Part shown: positions 10,661-22,949 of the stretch, one piece after another
Layout: every line of letters begins with the position of its first letter
Position numbering within the stretch: the stretch's first letter is position 1
Assembly: GCA_038501195.1 (NCBI GenBank)
Contig: JBBPUQ010000010.1
Location: forward strand, 1,319,501 to 1,383,500
From: Nemania diffusa
Taxonomy: Eukaryota > Ascomycota > Sordariomycetes > Xylariales > Xylariaceae
Reading direction: 5' to 3'
DNA: 64,000 bases
Notes under the pieces: model-generated
Database searches by the model: none
The model's input: only the letters and a program-made list of their open reading frames with translations
What the model was told of the DNA's origin: nothing
Translations under genes and position numbers: made by a program

Positions 10661-12392
10661 CTACGTGCCACTATCCGTATTATCCGCGTCCGGGGGTTTC
10701 GCTAAGTTGGGTCGTGTTAGTTTTGCTTGTTCATGAGTAGAATTTTGGGGCGCTTTACGTCGTATCCGTAGAGTGTATAGCTCATCTCGGAGCGATATGG
10801 GGGTTCAAACAGGAGATGTAGACAGCGTAGACTTCTCAGAGGTATAAGTCAATTGGCTCGAGCGCGACCTTGAGTTTCGCATGGTTTTTACCTTTATATC
10901 TCATCGCCATTGATACTATGAGCTAACTAACTACCTACAGAGATGAAGTGGTTGTTCCACCACACACTACCTTGCAGGTCACCTTGCATCGTTCCATGTC
11001 AGCAGTCAGCAGAGGTAGTGGGGGTGGATGACTGCCACGAGTCCTACAATGCTAATCCCCTGTCAAAGGTTCAAGGTGAAGTAGACGCGCTAGGCAAGCA
11101 TCTGCAAGTCTCTCGGGACTTGCCGTGCGAGTTGTCCGCGCAAGTAACTGGTGAACAGAGGCGAAAAGATACCTTTTGGGCGATTGACCAAAGCTCAGCG
11201 TGGCAAATCGTACCTTTGGCGAGGGGTTCCTTTTACTAGGCCCCTCTTGAGTACCTAGCGCAGGGATCTCTATCTGAACAAGGTCATTCCATGAGAGAAT
11301 ATACTGTGTCGCCAACATGCAACAATGCAGCTTGGTTCTACCTGGCGGAGAGTACTGCTGCCAATATCGTCCGAACCTATTCTTCAAGATCCCAATGAAA
11401 TCGGAATTGTGGATTTAATCTTGAGCCCAGACGGAACTGTCACCTCTCATAATGCTCTGAACCTTGACACTGGTGCGCTGCTATCAGCTCCATGCAGTAC
11501 ACTTAGCACGAATCTCGTGATGAGGTGTCGGCTCATGAAGAGCACCGAGCTACTCGAAGACGAGCTACAAAACCGTCTATCGCGAGAAAACGTCTTGACT
11601 CAGGATCTAGCGACCGACTCAGGCATGCAGTGCAAAAAGCCCAAGTTGACGCCATCTTGGTACGACGCGACGTATACTTTCGCTGGGTAGCCGAAATCTG
11701 TTCGCGACTTGAGATTTCCAACGGCTCCGCTGGAGGCTTTCTAGACGGGCACAGATGAACATGCGCAGAGGAAGTTGATAAAAAACGAAGTGAAGGCCCT
11801 GCGCGTGCCGCGAACGCAAGAGCTTCATCGTATGCTCGAGTTTGACGCCGCTTCACTGCCGGAGCTCCTCTCGTTGTTAATCTACGCGCTGTGGGTGCTA
11901 AAGCGGTTGGGGACTGGGGCTGGTTTAAGGCGCCGTGCCGGCCGTTTCGGCGCGCTCGTCATCATGCATCCGGAGTGAGGGGCAGGTTGATATCTGATGA
12001 CCTGGCTAAGGCACTGTGTCTTGCGCGGCCCGATCTGATGGATCGCGTCCTGCTATATCGCGGTGTCCTCAAAAAGGGGGACCTGACCCCTGACCCCAGA
12101 GTTTGGTGAGACTGGAGAGGTAATAGGTACCGTAGTGTGTTAACATTGGAAGAACCTCGAGAGTGGTCTATTGGTCGCATTCGTGACGTTGTTAACGTGT
12201 TGTATTTTGAAACCCTGTAGTTTTGCCCCTTTTCACCGTGCCGTGCCGTTTACCATTTCCGACTGCTGTACCTACACTCAAGTACGTGACCGCGAGAGTA
12301 GTCAGTAGGTATATCAAACTCTCACATACGGAGGTACTAAGGCTGGACAAGATAATAAGGACCTAAGGGATGAACGGACAATACCGCATCAA
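10661..12392. other. intergenic; coding-like scraps without family
   Basis: Several open frames of 60-120 codons occur on both strands (for example 11325-11690 and 11525-11758 on plus), but none has a motif I recognise and none could be joined into a plausible spliced gene. I cannot tell decayed genes from chance frames here. Confidence 0.4.
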
Positions 12393-13793
12393 TCACCGCC
12401 GCGGTCTGCTGACTATGTCAGTATCTGCCCCAGCCTCAACCAGCATCTCCACAACATCCTCATGGCCGTTGGCCACGGCGAGATGCAGCGCCGTGTTACC
12501 TCCATGGTCACATACGTCCAGGTCCACGCCGCATTCCAGAAGGAGATCGACGATTCTCGCATTGCCCCGTTTCGCCGCCAGATGCAGCATCGTCTCTCCC
12601 GTCTCGTCAGTCGCGTTGATGTTGTTGCACTTCCTCATCAAGATCTTTACAATCTTTACCTGTCCCTGTGCCACGGCCTGGAAGAGCGGTGTGTATCCGC
12701 GCTGCTCCTTTTCGACGCTGCTCGTCGCTCCGGGCTTTCGGACTGCGGGACCAGTGTTGGTGATCGTGGTGGCTTGGCCCCCCTTCCAAACCACGCTTGA
12801 GCTCACATTGCTAATTATGCTATTCGCACCTCGCCTGCCGTCCGCGTTCGCATCTGTTATACGCGCGACACGGAGCTCGGCATCACTTGTCAATGGCTTC
12901 TTGGCTCCCTTGTTAATGTGTCGGCTGAACGGCGATTCATCGATAAAGGGTCCGCTCAACGGTCGGCTCAGGTTCTGGAGCGAAGCTTGAGCAACTTGTA
13001 ACTGCGTAGCATTCCACTGACTCTTTTCTGCATGGCTCATAGCCATGTCGCTTTGCGGTGTGTTTATCGTCGTAAAGGGGTGATAGTCGCCCTGAGGGGG
13101 AGGATGTTGTTCTGAAGCACCCTCTGCCATATTATTCGTGAGGTTGCCGAATATCCGGAGTAGTTCATCATCTTCGCTGGCGCCGGAGCCGGAGCCACCA
13201 GCCAATGCTGGCCAGAGGGCATCCGACGCCAAGAGGGGTGGTTGGCGGTGGCCGAAGTGAGGAATGGATACCGCCAAGCCGGTGTCTCCGCCAGACGGAA
13301 AACCGATCTCAGCGTCCACTGAGAGGTGTTCGGGCGCTTCCGACTCACCAACATACGACGACAGGGGGAGGTCACATATCGGCGTATGACCGAGCTCCTG
13401 CGTCTCATTGCCATTGCCGCCGCCATCTCGCTCCGGCATGACTGTTGCTTCGCTACCCTCACAATGAGCCTTCCACGACCAGCGTGCACCAGGTGCTGTT
13501 TGTGATTTCGCGGTTGCTGGTACTGACCTATCTACAGACCCTTCGCCTTCGCTCCTTTCTTCTCCGCCTTCCGATCGCTGTCGCAGTCTACGCCCTACCA
13601 GTTCATAGGTTGAGGTTAGAAAATCGGCTCCCGGAGAGGAACGTGATCGAGAAGCGTTCCGTCGAGTGGCTGGTTGCCCGAGACTCGACGTGTATTGAAA
13701 CTTACTATATTTGCGCTGCGCTTCTCGTTTTCGGGCTCGCTTTTGCTCATCTTTCGAGGGCCTTGCCAAAGGGTCAATCAACGACAGATCCAT
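12393..13793 (-). CDS. bZIP-ankyrin (bANK) transcription factor, ToxE-like
   Basis: One uninterrupted frame of 466 residues from ATG 13793. The N-terminus has a lone basic region (residues ~10-32, KDEQKRARKREAQRKYS) like that of fungal bZIP factors, but no leucine zipper follows. A long low-complexity, Ser/Gly/Glu-rich middle comes next. The C-terminus has three ankyrin repeats: GYTPLFQAVAQGQVKIVKIL, GETMLHLAAKRGNARIVDLL, NTALHLAVANGHEDVVEMLV. This basic-region-plus-ankyrin architecture defines the bANK class, founded by ToxE, the regulator of the HC-toxin genes, and seen again in apicidin clusters. It is therefore a likely pathway-specific activator for genes in this window. A small intron in the middle cannot be excluded, and a start at 13880 is possible but less likely. 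Confidence 0.8.
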   Translation of the reverse strand: MDLSLIDPLARPSKDEQKRARKREAQRKYSKFQYTSSLGQPATRRNASRSRSSPGADFLTSTYELVGRRLRQRSEGGEERSEGEGSVDRSVPATAKSQTAPGARWSWKAHCEGSEATVMPERDGGGNGNETQELGHTPICDLPLSSYVGESEAPEHLSVDAEIGFPSGGDTGLAVSIPHFGHRQPPLLASDALWPALAGGSGSGASEDDELLRIFGNLTNNMAEGASEQHPPPQGDYHPFTTINTPQSDMAMSHAEKSQWNATQLQVAQASLQNLSRPLSGPFIDESPFSRHINKGAKKPLTSDAELRVARITDANADGRRGANSIISNVSSSVVWKGGQATTITNTGPAVRKPGATSSVEKEQRGYTPLFQAVAQGQVKIVKILMRKCNNINATDETGETMLHLAAKRGNARIVDLLLECGVDLDVCDHGGNTALHLAVANGHEDVVEMLVEAGADTDIVSRPRR

Positions 13794-16565
13794 CACAGTT
13801 TCAGGGGTATTTTGATCCTGGCAAAGCGGGACCAGCCTAATTTGACTTAATTGAAGACTAGTCCGTCGACTAGACAACATTTAAGATCGTCAACTTGGCA
13901 CCTTCAGACTCCAGTACTTACGTCTTAACAGCAACCTGCCTGGTCCTGCCATCTAGTGTCACGATTCACCGCAACTAGTATGCATAAGAAGCTAAGCTGA
14001 TTGCTCCACTATCATGAACATCGTTTTCGCATGTCATACATACCCAGGTACCTATTCCTGCTTTCTGTCTGTAAGCAGTCCGTAACTGCTAACCTAGGTA
14101 GGCCTATTGCCAGTACACCCCCACACCCCCGGGCCCTCACCCGGCCGCCGTCCACTCTCCACTAGCCACTACCTAGCCAGCCCGTGCTCCATCAGGACAT
14201 AGACCGCCAATTGAATTCTTACTCTAATTTTTGTTTGGAGAAATGAGATTATGGATGGATCGTACGCTAGAACTACATGTTGTATTTCTATCATATTATA
14301 TGTTACTGTAGGTAGCTTTATTAAATACTGCATTAACGATTTTAAAGAAAATTAACAGTATTTCGAGCTCGGATACCAGGGTTTCCGTACGTACCTATAT
14401 ACATACATATATAAGTGCGTCCAAATTGCGAACCAGCCGCACACCTGCGCCTTTAGCAACTATTTTGCCCCTTTTGCGGTTCGTCCCCAAATCGCGCAAT
14501 CGCCACGCCACAGAAGAACAGCCGTACTTTAGACCCCCAAGTGTATATATAACTCTGTACAGGCATACTGCAGACTGTTACGGGGTACTGCTGCTGCACC
14601 TATAGCGAATAAGCCATTCGGATTTGCAACTGGCACTCAAAATGCGTCACGTATACGTCACTTGTCAGCCCAGGGAAAGAACAATTAGTGGACGCTTGGA
14701 TTTAACTTATGTAGAGTTGAACCGCCAACTTTTGCCAGTAAACCGGTAGTTCGGGATATAACTATACCGTAGGTAGCCCTATTAACTTCTGCAACGACGA
14801 ATTAAAAATCAGCAATATTCCGAAGTAGGATACTAAGGCTTCCGTAGGGATATACAGTGCGCCCAAGTGCGGACTAGCCGTACACTCGCATTATAGTTTA
14901 ATTGATTATATATATATTAGGTAATCTGTAGCTGTTGGGCGTACGGTCCGTGTTCTGGATTTCTTAAGCAAAATATGTAAAATTCGACATCTTAAAACAG
15001 AAATAAAAGAAAAAAAAAAGAATTAGCGACCTATTCCGAATAAATTACCACATCCCTTGCCAAAATACCTTAAGCTAGTAAACATACGTAGGTGGCTTTT
15101 GAAATGCTTAATATTTAACTCCAACCTTTGGTTGTTGCTTCTTTAAAATTATAGGGTTGTAAACATGTGGCTTATTAGGCTCCTCGGTAGGAAACCCCGT
15201 GTGTTCGAATTATACAACTCCTACCAATATGTTAGAAGCTAGGGATAATGGTCAATCGACCGAGTCTTTTTATAAATACTGCTTGTTATTTCCCTTCACA
15301 CTGGCCAAACCTCCTATACCAAGAGCACTGTTAACCTTACGGACCTGTTCCCCGATACCACGAGAATTCCTTATCTTTACCCAATTGAATCCATTAATCT
15401 TCTACTCCATATCATCTTCAGCTCCCCAATAAACCGCCGACCCGACCCTCTACACCCCGGCCCCTACAGCCTACAGACGGCAACCGGCAGCGGGCTACCG
15501 GCAGGAGCACGTAGGATTCACCTACATACAGTGTTTTTAATCTAGTAATCGCCAGATCTCTATCGAAAACGCGGATTTAATGGATTTAGAGAGGATAGTT
15601 TGTGTAGATTCTTCGTCTCGAGATATCATAGAACGAGCACCGACCTAATTAGTGTTTGAGCCGTAATGGATCAGTTAGGTACTTTTGATTAGAGGTTCTA
15701 CTAATTCATATGATCAACGTGATTATTAAGTTCTTCCGTGTTGAAAAGCCAAAGGTAGCGAATCAGCAGCCAAAGCGGCGAAGGCTGACACAAACCTGTA
15801 CCCCAACTAGCATGTAGTTGTATTAGAATTTAACACGGTAAGCATTAGGAGTATATGTGATGCACGCCAATGCCGATCAAGTAGGTCCTGCAGCTTACAT
15901 GCTCATGATAACGAAAAGCTAATAAGAAGTTCCTATCGGCGCTTTATGACCAGAGGACGTTTAACCGAGATCCGAAGTATAAACAGTCAATGATGGGTTT
16001 AGAAAATGAGATTGATAAACGAAAAATAGAGTTCAGTTGCGAAAAAAGCAGAGGTTTTAACGTCAATAAACTAACCGTATATTTTAGCATCCTTACGCGC
16101 TGGTAATTAGGGACGCTTATATTCAACACAAATTCATTTCGGTTACGATACTCTATAGCGCCACCTACGACGCCACATGACAAGCCGGGGGCCACGTCCC
16201 TTTTATTTGCAGGCCAGACCTATAGGATAGATCTTTTGTATTATACATAGACAAGTGAGTTTGTATAGTTAAGTCTTGGTTGGGCTAGTTGGTTTGTAAT
16301 ATTGTGGCTAGGTCTATATGGGTATGGTTGTAGTTATCGAAGTGGGGAGCATATGGAAGAAGTTGGTCATATAATTGTTACATGAGCTGAAAGGTGAACA
16401 CCACCGAGCGCTATTAGGAATCGAACCTAACTCTAATCAAGTGACCCATAGTACTCACCAACTCCTCGTACATAGTATATAGAAGTTGAGTAGCATCTCC
16501 GTCATATAGGAGCCTCGATACCCTCAATAACACTCTCAAGATCATGCTCAAAAGAGAGAAGCTCG
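13794..16565. other. 2.8 kb gene-free, AT-rich intergenic region
   Basis: No protein gene is supported. The region holds a pair of diverged direct repeats (14306-14452 and 14767-14892), poly-A tracts, and a short tRNA-like T-arm at 16414-16430 that does not belong to a complete tRNA. It separates the bANK regulator from the amino-acid-metabolism genes. Confidence 0.55.
14306..14892 (+). repeat. pair of diverged direct repeats
   Basis: Copy 1 (14306-14452) and copy 2 (14767-14892) align from an initial CTGTAGGTAGC/CCGTAGGTAGC through ATTAAC, a GATAC block, TTCCGTA, and GTGCG near the end, with many substitutions and small gaps. They may be remnants of long terminal repeats or of a dispersed repeat. 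No coding sequence lies between them. Confidence 0.5.
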
Positions 16566-18033
16566 TCAGGACTTCTGCTCCTTCTCATCCCTGCCGTTAG
16601 CTGATAATCTGATTGTGGGTGGCGCAATTTGACAATCGTGTAGGACACATATCGCCCTTTCGACATGTACCTCGGGAATTACACAAGAAATGCTTATGTT
16701 ACTAACACCTAGAAGCACGAGAAGCAAGTTAGTATGTCCGCATCAGTTAACGTGGGCCCGGGGAAGGGTGGCTCACCCTGGCAGACCATGAGCGTCTGGA
16801 TATTATTTACGCCCAGCGTGGTAAAGATCTTGCCAGTGAGGTTTGGGATACGCCATATGTCTAACCCTATGATGCTGCTGATGATGGCCGTGCGAGGAAC
16901 CAGCTCGACTGAGCCGCATGGCTGCAGCTCATGGATCACAGCATGCAAATCAGAGTCGGCCACGTCACTGATGTCATCGGCATCCCCTAGAACGTGTCTT
17001 GCCTTGGAAAAGAGGGCCACCGACAGCTGCTCCCCGCTCGTGGACAGGAGGTCGAAGGATAGACGCCACTTCGCCAACGTGGCTAGGACAGTGGTTAAGA
17101 AGACATGCGGCGGGCAGTGGGCGGTTGACCGGACGCGTAATAATGTGATCTCGGACTTCGTCGTTAGCGCCACGGGCCGCCCCGAGATACCGATGACGCT
17201 ATCTGTAGCGTCGTCGCCCCTTTGGCTACGCAGCATCTTATGCGGAGGTGGCGCGGTTAAGGTACCTGTAGTCTCTGTAGAGATGACTAGGGACCCATGT
17301 CCTTCTGGGTTCCTGTCCTCGGGGAAACTGGAATCGTCTGTCAGTCAAACTCATCATGATAGCTTAAGCCAATAGAAGAGGAGGAGATTACATCGTGGGT
17401 GGAAAAGGCATAGAATGTCCTACGCATCCGTAGATGCAAGGAATGATGTGCTGAACGCTCGGTGAATCGGTGAAGAAAAAAGGAAAATACACGCACATGA
17501 CGCCCTTGACGGCAATGATCACTTTTCTGCGGACCGCTCGCTCCATGGCCGAAGAATGAATGACCTCAGACCCGTAAAGGGTTAGCTCGGCGGCCTCAGC
17601 AGGCGAAAATTTGTCTACGAGTCGCGCGGTCCTGACTATGCGAGGATCCGCCGTGAAGATGCCGTCTAGTTCTTTCCAGACCTGTAGCTCTGAGCCCGGG
17701 AGCCCGGCCGCCAGAAGGACGGCACACAAGTCGGTATAGCCGCGACCGACAGAGCTCAGAAGTCCTCCAGGCAGCTGCCCGAAGTAGCCCGTCACAACAA
17801 CCACCTGCGCAGCGCATGCCCGAACTGGTGCCGCTAGACGCTGGGAGAACTCATCGTACATGTCTTGTTGTGAGATACGCTTTTCCTTGAAAGCATGGCT
17901 GTGGGAGAGGTCGACATAATCGGCCCTAGACAAGGACTCAGGTATCCTAAATGATCACGTTGTTAACTATGTTGGGAAAATACTTCCCTAGGCTAGTTCC
18001 ACCGAACTTTTGGATGGTATAGGGAAGCTCATG
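16566..18033 (-). pseudogene. aspartate kinase (HOM3/Fub3-like) with internal deletion
   Basis: The N-terminal part reads TIQKFGGTSLGKYFPNIV, the nucleotide-binding start of aspartokinase. A stop (17947-17949) follows, and only about 20 bp later the protein resumes in another frame at YVDLSHSHAF. It then runs normally through GRGYTDLCAVLLAAGL, ELQVWKELDGIFTADPR and AELTLYGSEVIH. The 3' exons (to 17497, 16777-17312, 16566-16708) splice cleanly and encode NPEGHGSLVIST, the two ACT regulatory domains (including LSFDLLSTSGEQLSVAL) and the ending GVSNISISCVI. About 130 residues of the catalytic domain are missing, compared with yeast HOM3. The rest of the frame is intact. Aspartokinase duplicates occur in natural-product clusters such as fusaric acid (FUB3). 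I infer a formerly dedicated kinase that is now broken. Confidence 0.8.
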
Positions 18034-18606
18034 AAACGGTTCCTGGGGCCTGGGCTTGCCAGTGATTTGACCATGGTTTCCGTTGTTGTAAAGCTGATCC
18101 TCGTGATCTAGAAGATAGCAACAATCGCCCGTTACATACCTAATCGGCGTCATGTTAAAGGTTATCGCAAATTCTGTTGCGTTGGGCAAAAAGTGCATGA
18201 GGAATGTGATGCCGTTTATGGAGTGGTGCCTAAGACGAGGTTGACTGTCGATCGAAGTAAGTTTCAAAGGAATACAGGGTATTTTACTAAAATCAACATC
18301 TAGATCAGACCTTGCTACGTAACGGGAACATTTGATAGAAGGTTGTGATGAGTAAAGTAAGCATTAGAGATTAGCCACCACGCAGAACTTCCACTCTGCA
18401 TAACGACACAGTTAAAATTCTGGGTCTATGGTAATAAACGTAGAAAGTAGAACTAAATATAAACAACTTTTGTACATTTAACACTTAAAATTGTTAGAGT
18501 GAGGCTTGGCACATCATCAATAAGGTCTATAGCTAGACTAGATGCTCTCTTTTTCAGGTTTGCAATTGTAGCTCCAATAACTCGGTATCTAAAGGGTGAT
18601 TCAATT
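18034..18606. other. intergenic
   Basis: No supported gene. An open frame upstream of the aspartokinase start (to 18267) has no further similarity. Confidence 0.5.
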
Positions 18607-19689
18607 CTAATGCTTTACTCCATTGGCAGTACCATTTATCTTGAGGGCATTTCGCGATGATTTAATCTCCTCGGAAATCTTGATCCCGTTACGAATGCTT
18701 GATGTACCGGATTCGAAAATCCCATAGCCGTCTGAGTGTATTATGAACCCACGCCATCCCAGCCGTAGACGCCGCTGTAATATCTCGTCACTCATAGCGA
18801 ATCCCAGCACAGCTAGTCCGTTAGCATCCGCGGCCCTTTGTATCTTTTCCATGGCCGCCATGAAAACAGGCTCCTCCCCGTCCTGACTACCTACCTCGAA
18901 CCCCATTGAGCACCGGAGATCGGCCACACCGACCATGAGAGCATCCACTGAACGACATACGTCAGAAAGACTCCAGTAGTAGTTTGTAGAGCAGGAGTGG
19001 TATATAGTGGATCCTATGAAATGAAACGGCTTACCTCCCGGCACCGCCGCGATCTCTTCGATATTCTCGAGGCCGACCAAGTCCTCTATCTGGCAGAAGA
19101 CTGCGGCATTATTATTCCAGACATCGAACACCGTCTCTCCGGGCCTCGTGCGCTGCTGGCGACCTAGGAGTGCCAGTGGGGGGTAGCTCCGCTCTCCAAG
19201 GGGGGGAAATCGCGCCATCCTCACGAGCGACTCGGCCTGCGCTGCGTCCTGCACGTGCGGCAGCACAACGCCGCCAGCCCCCGCGTTTAGCACATATGGT
19301 ACGAAGTCGAGCGAGTTGGGTGCGACGCGCACATACGGGACCATGCAGCCGCCTGAAAACTGCTGGATCGTCTTGACGAGGGTGACAAGCAGTGTTGCGT
19401 TCAGCGGCGAGTGCTCCTAGGACGAGAAGATTAGATAGGGGTTATATCGGCTTGACGTATCACGCCTAGTAATGGTTTTCGGGAGGATGAGTCTCCAAAT
19501 CCATGCTTAATAATCACTCACAGAATCAATGAAGCAGAAGTGGTGCGGCAGTGTAGCTACGATCCGAGCGGCCTGCTCGCTAAGTATGCGGCACGAGGTG
19601 CCCCAGAGAAGCTCGCCGGAGCGAAGCATAGCCCTGAAATTGATCGGCTGCGCTAGGTCTAGGGCGTTGTATTCCTTGGTGTCTAACAT
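18607..19689 (-). CDS. HpcH/HpaI-type aldolase
   Basis: Three exons (19522-19689, 19035-19416, 18607-18947) give 296 residues from MLDTKEYNAL; an upstream ATG at 19746 is possible. Exon joins restore the conserved strings FIDS-EHSPLN and PG-VDALMVGVADLR. Other family marks are PYVRVAPNS, the Gly-rich GAGGVVLPHV, FPPLGERSYPP, and FCQIEDLVGLENIEEIA with the metal-binding Glu of class II pyruvate aldolases. Such enzymes join or split pyruvate and an aldehyde to make 4-hydroxy-2-oxo acids. The gene is intact and faces away from the TauD gene, so the two may share a promoter region of about 850 bp. The likely role is forming or breaking a C-C bond in an oxo-acid intermediate; the true aldehyde is unknown. 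Confidence 0.85.
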
Positions 19690-20535
19690 GGTGAGATTGT
19701 TGTTCGCTATTCTTGGTAGAGCATGGGGAGAAGGACTCGAGCACATCTATGTTTTCAAACTGAGCATCAAAGTCCAAGCATGTATCACTAGAATGGGCAT
19801 AGAGCCGAGAATTGGAGTATTGCCTCAAGAGATGGCGGGTCTGTGAATTTCGGTAGGTCCTCAGATATTGCTTGACAATCATCAATCTAAAACTAGAAAG
19901 GCCATGTAATCTATTTCCAGCCAACGTATAAAGCGAGCCAAGTCAACCTGTCTCGTAGTATCAGGAGAGCAAGTTCCATAATTTCGCCACTGATGCTTGT
20001 AGACCCCGAGGTGCAGACGCTAACATAGAGTACATCTACACAATCATGTGGATCGGCGAGGAGGATTAGACTATCCAATTCCTCATTTGACCAGTAGTCT
20101 CAGTGGGCTTTCAAAGACATGCAGAGTCTTCGAGCTCAATACAGGGTCTACAACCTCATCGCAGGCCTACAAATACGTAAAGACTTATTAATTCATCTAA
20201 ATTATTAAGCGTGGCTGCGGAGTAGCAAGAGATCTACAGGGTTACGTAGAGTGGAGGCGGCATGCACGGTGGTCAAAAAGCTGTGTCATCCTCATCTGCA
20301 AGGAGGATTCGTAAATCTAGTAAACCAACAGCCCGTTAACAGTAACAATAGAGCATCGGATTAGATATTTTGTCATCGATTTAGTTGATGACGTTGACGA
20401 TATATAGTTGTACAAAGTCGATAAGACTAGAACTAGTTTTTCGATAGAACATCAACCTAGAGGGCTTGAGACAAGATATATCTGCCATCTCTAGCAGCAT
20501 AAGTACATTATTGAACTACGAATTTTACTTTCACG
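19690..20535. promoter_or_regulatory. shared divergent promoter region, aldolase / TauD dioxygenase
   Basis: This 846-bp gap separates two divergently transcribed intact genes. I saw no recognisable factor-binding site and no RNA gene in it. The assignment as a promoter rests only on gene orientation. Confidence 0.4.
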
Positions 20536-22127
20536 ATGCCTCATGCGGTAGACCAGTACTGGGTTCCTCAGGAGATGGAGTACCAGAAGGAGCTCCAAAT
20601 CACTCGAGGGCCTAACGAGCCCGTGATACGGTTCCCCTTAGTGGTGCAGCCCCACGAGCCGGCCAAGTCCAAGGCCGAGGTCTTGAAGGAGGTAGGGCGC
20701 ATCGCCGCTCAACCGAGCGACAAGAATGAGCAGAGTCAACTACGAAAGCTCCTCGATGCCAACGGCGGTGTCGTCCACTTCAAGGGTCTCCCCCTAAAGA
20801 CCCCCGAGGACTTCTCTGATTTTCTCGTGGCCCTGGCTGGGCAGGGTCAGCATGCGTGGATCCCGCACACTGATGTGGGAATGGAGGTGCTCCGACGCCC
20901 GAGGGCTAAGCACGTTCTGACGACAAATGAGTAAGTATCCTGACATGTTTATCTCAGAAGGCTCAGCATGTACACAACATACTTACTCACTCTCGCTATT
21001 CTTAGGGGCCCCCCATCCCATTTCATCGGTTGGCACAACGAATATGCCGTCTCGCCGGTCCACCCCGGGTACCTCGTTCTCTTTTGCGAGGTGCCCCCCC
21101 AGAAGGGTGGCGAGACATCGGTCGTGAGCTCGCTGGCTCTCTACGATCGCTTGAAGGATGAGGTGCCTGGCTTCGTCAAGGACTGCGCGTCCAAGGGTCT
21201 CGTGTACCAGATCCCTCATACGGCGACCCAGGTCGGCGGTATCGTCGGAGGTAACGGTCTCTACAAAGCGTCAGCTTTTGGCCCGACAGACGGTTCCGCT
21301 CCCCCAGATTCAGAAGAGGAGAAGCGTAAAGGGGTTGAGCGTCGCATTATCGAACTGGCCGAGCGCGGTGGCTGGCACGCGGATATCGACAAGGAGGACA
21401 CCAACATTCCCGTGTGGCAGCGCCGCGGCTTCGACTGGAGTTGGCAGGAGAATGGCGACCTTGATGTCGTTCATCGCGTTCCCGGTGAGTGAAACTCCTC
21501 GACCTATTCCACATTAATGTTCCGATGCTCATTTTTGACACACAGGCCTTCGGATGCACCCAACGCAGAAAAAACCCTCTATCTTCAACGTAAGATGCAC
21601 TTGTCCCGTGTCTCCCATCTCACTTCGCTCGCGAAAGTCTTTCTAACACGGATATGGTATCTCTAGGCCATGTCGACTCGTTTCACTAATGCCAAGGTCA
21701 ACAATACCTGGGAGCCGCCTTTCACATTCAAGAAGGAAGACGGCACTGAAGGGATTGCCATCCCACCTCACGTAAGTACCCTCACAGAGATGTACCTTGG
21801 GATAAAAAAGGGGCTAAGATGTGGCAATAGTTTAGCGGCATGGAGAAAGACGAAGTTATCCCAAAGGAGTGGCTTGAGCGCATGAACTTTCATCAGCACG
21901 ATCTTACCTCCAACATTGAGTGGAATGTTGGTGACGTCCTGGTAATTGACGTAAGTCATAGAACTGTTTATGAATGACGTAATCCCGGGACTGAGTTGCT
22001 AACGACGCTATTGGAATAGAACTATGCTGCGCAGCACGCTCGCTGGGCCTGGGAAGGAGAACGCAAGATTCTGGCCAGTTTCTGGGACCAGCCCGGCATG
22101 GTCGGACAGCCGATGGCTACTGTGTAG
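20536..22127 (+). CDS. TauD/TfdA-family Fe(II)/2-oxoglutarate dioxygenase
   Basis: Six exons (20536-20930, 21006-21484, 21546-21589, 21667-21771, 21831-21950, 22020-22127) sum to 416 residues in one frame. The core has GVVHFKGLPL, then FIGWHNEYAVSP, where His-x-Glu provides two iron ligands as in clavaminate-synthase-like enzymes, and VPPQKGGETSVVS. The distal His lies in DNYAAQHARWAWEGERKILA, whose Arg binds 2-oxoglutarate. All ligands are present. Enzymes of this kind hydroxylate, desaturate or cyclise small acids and amino acids. Its place between the aldolase and the exporter suggests it modifies the pathway product. The substrate is not predictable from sequence. Confidence 0.85.
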
Positions 22128-22949
22128 AAGACTCCACATGATAAGATGGCACTAGAGAAGAGCTCGGAGGATTACTTCTGCAACTCTGGAAAGCCAAATT
22201 CGGCTGCATGAAAACTCTTTGTCTCTGGCCGATTAACGAGCAAGGATGTAGGGTGCTGATGAGTAGTCGAGAATGGAAGTAAACAGTATGCATGAAGTTA
22301 GAAAATCTAAGATTGCCGACGGTAAAGACTTAGATTGAAATAAATACAAAGCACTCCTTACTATTCGGCAACACATCATGATCTAAAAAAACTTATTGGA
22401 TAGTGGTGCGAGTAATTTGCACATCCTCTTCCGCCTGAAAAGGTAGAATCAGGGGCTATGTTCGTGAGAAGCGTTGCAAATCCACAAAAATCATGTTTGC
22501 ACCATTTAAAATAATTGCCCAAGATAAAATAATTCAATGACCTGGATATTTCCATGATTATAGCCGTCTTGGTAATAGGTCCACAACTCAGCGTCGAATA
22601 CTAGTATTTGAATTTACGTATAGTCTATCTGATCTTTTCTAGATTTTATAACATGCCTTGGATATGTCAATGTGATATCACAAGTTATAACAAAGCCTTG
22701 ACTTAACACAATGTGTAAAGTCCCTGTTTAGACAAGCTAGTGTAGAATACTAAACAAAGCATAGTAATACTATGTATAACATATTCAATTAACGCAATGA
22801 AGTGGAAGAGAACCAAAGTCTCAACTTCTGCTGTTCGATCTAGCTTCCACAGGACAAGACTCCTCGCCCCATCGAACGGACGCATGCCCCGTATTTATGT
22901 CTTCCTCGGCCCAATGTCTCTTCGTTTACAGTCACTATTCAACTCCCAC
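22128..22949. other. intergenic between convergent TauD and MFS genes
   Basis: AT-rich 3' flanks of two convergent genes. No gene or RNA was recognised. Confidence 0.5.

Noticed and set aside
12370..12990. 206-codon plus-strand frame opposite the bANK gene
   Set aside because: It is antisense to the ankyrin repeats and shows no motif of its own.
16390..16460. tRNA-like sequence on the minus strand with a perfect T-arm (B-box GGTTCGATTCC, 16417-16427)
   Set aside because: The T-stem and loop are good, but no D-arm, anticodon arm or 7-bp acceptor stem with correct spacing could be drawn. It may be a tRNA-derived relic, not a tRNA gene.
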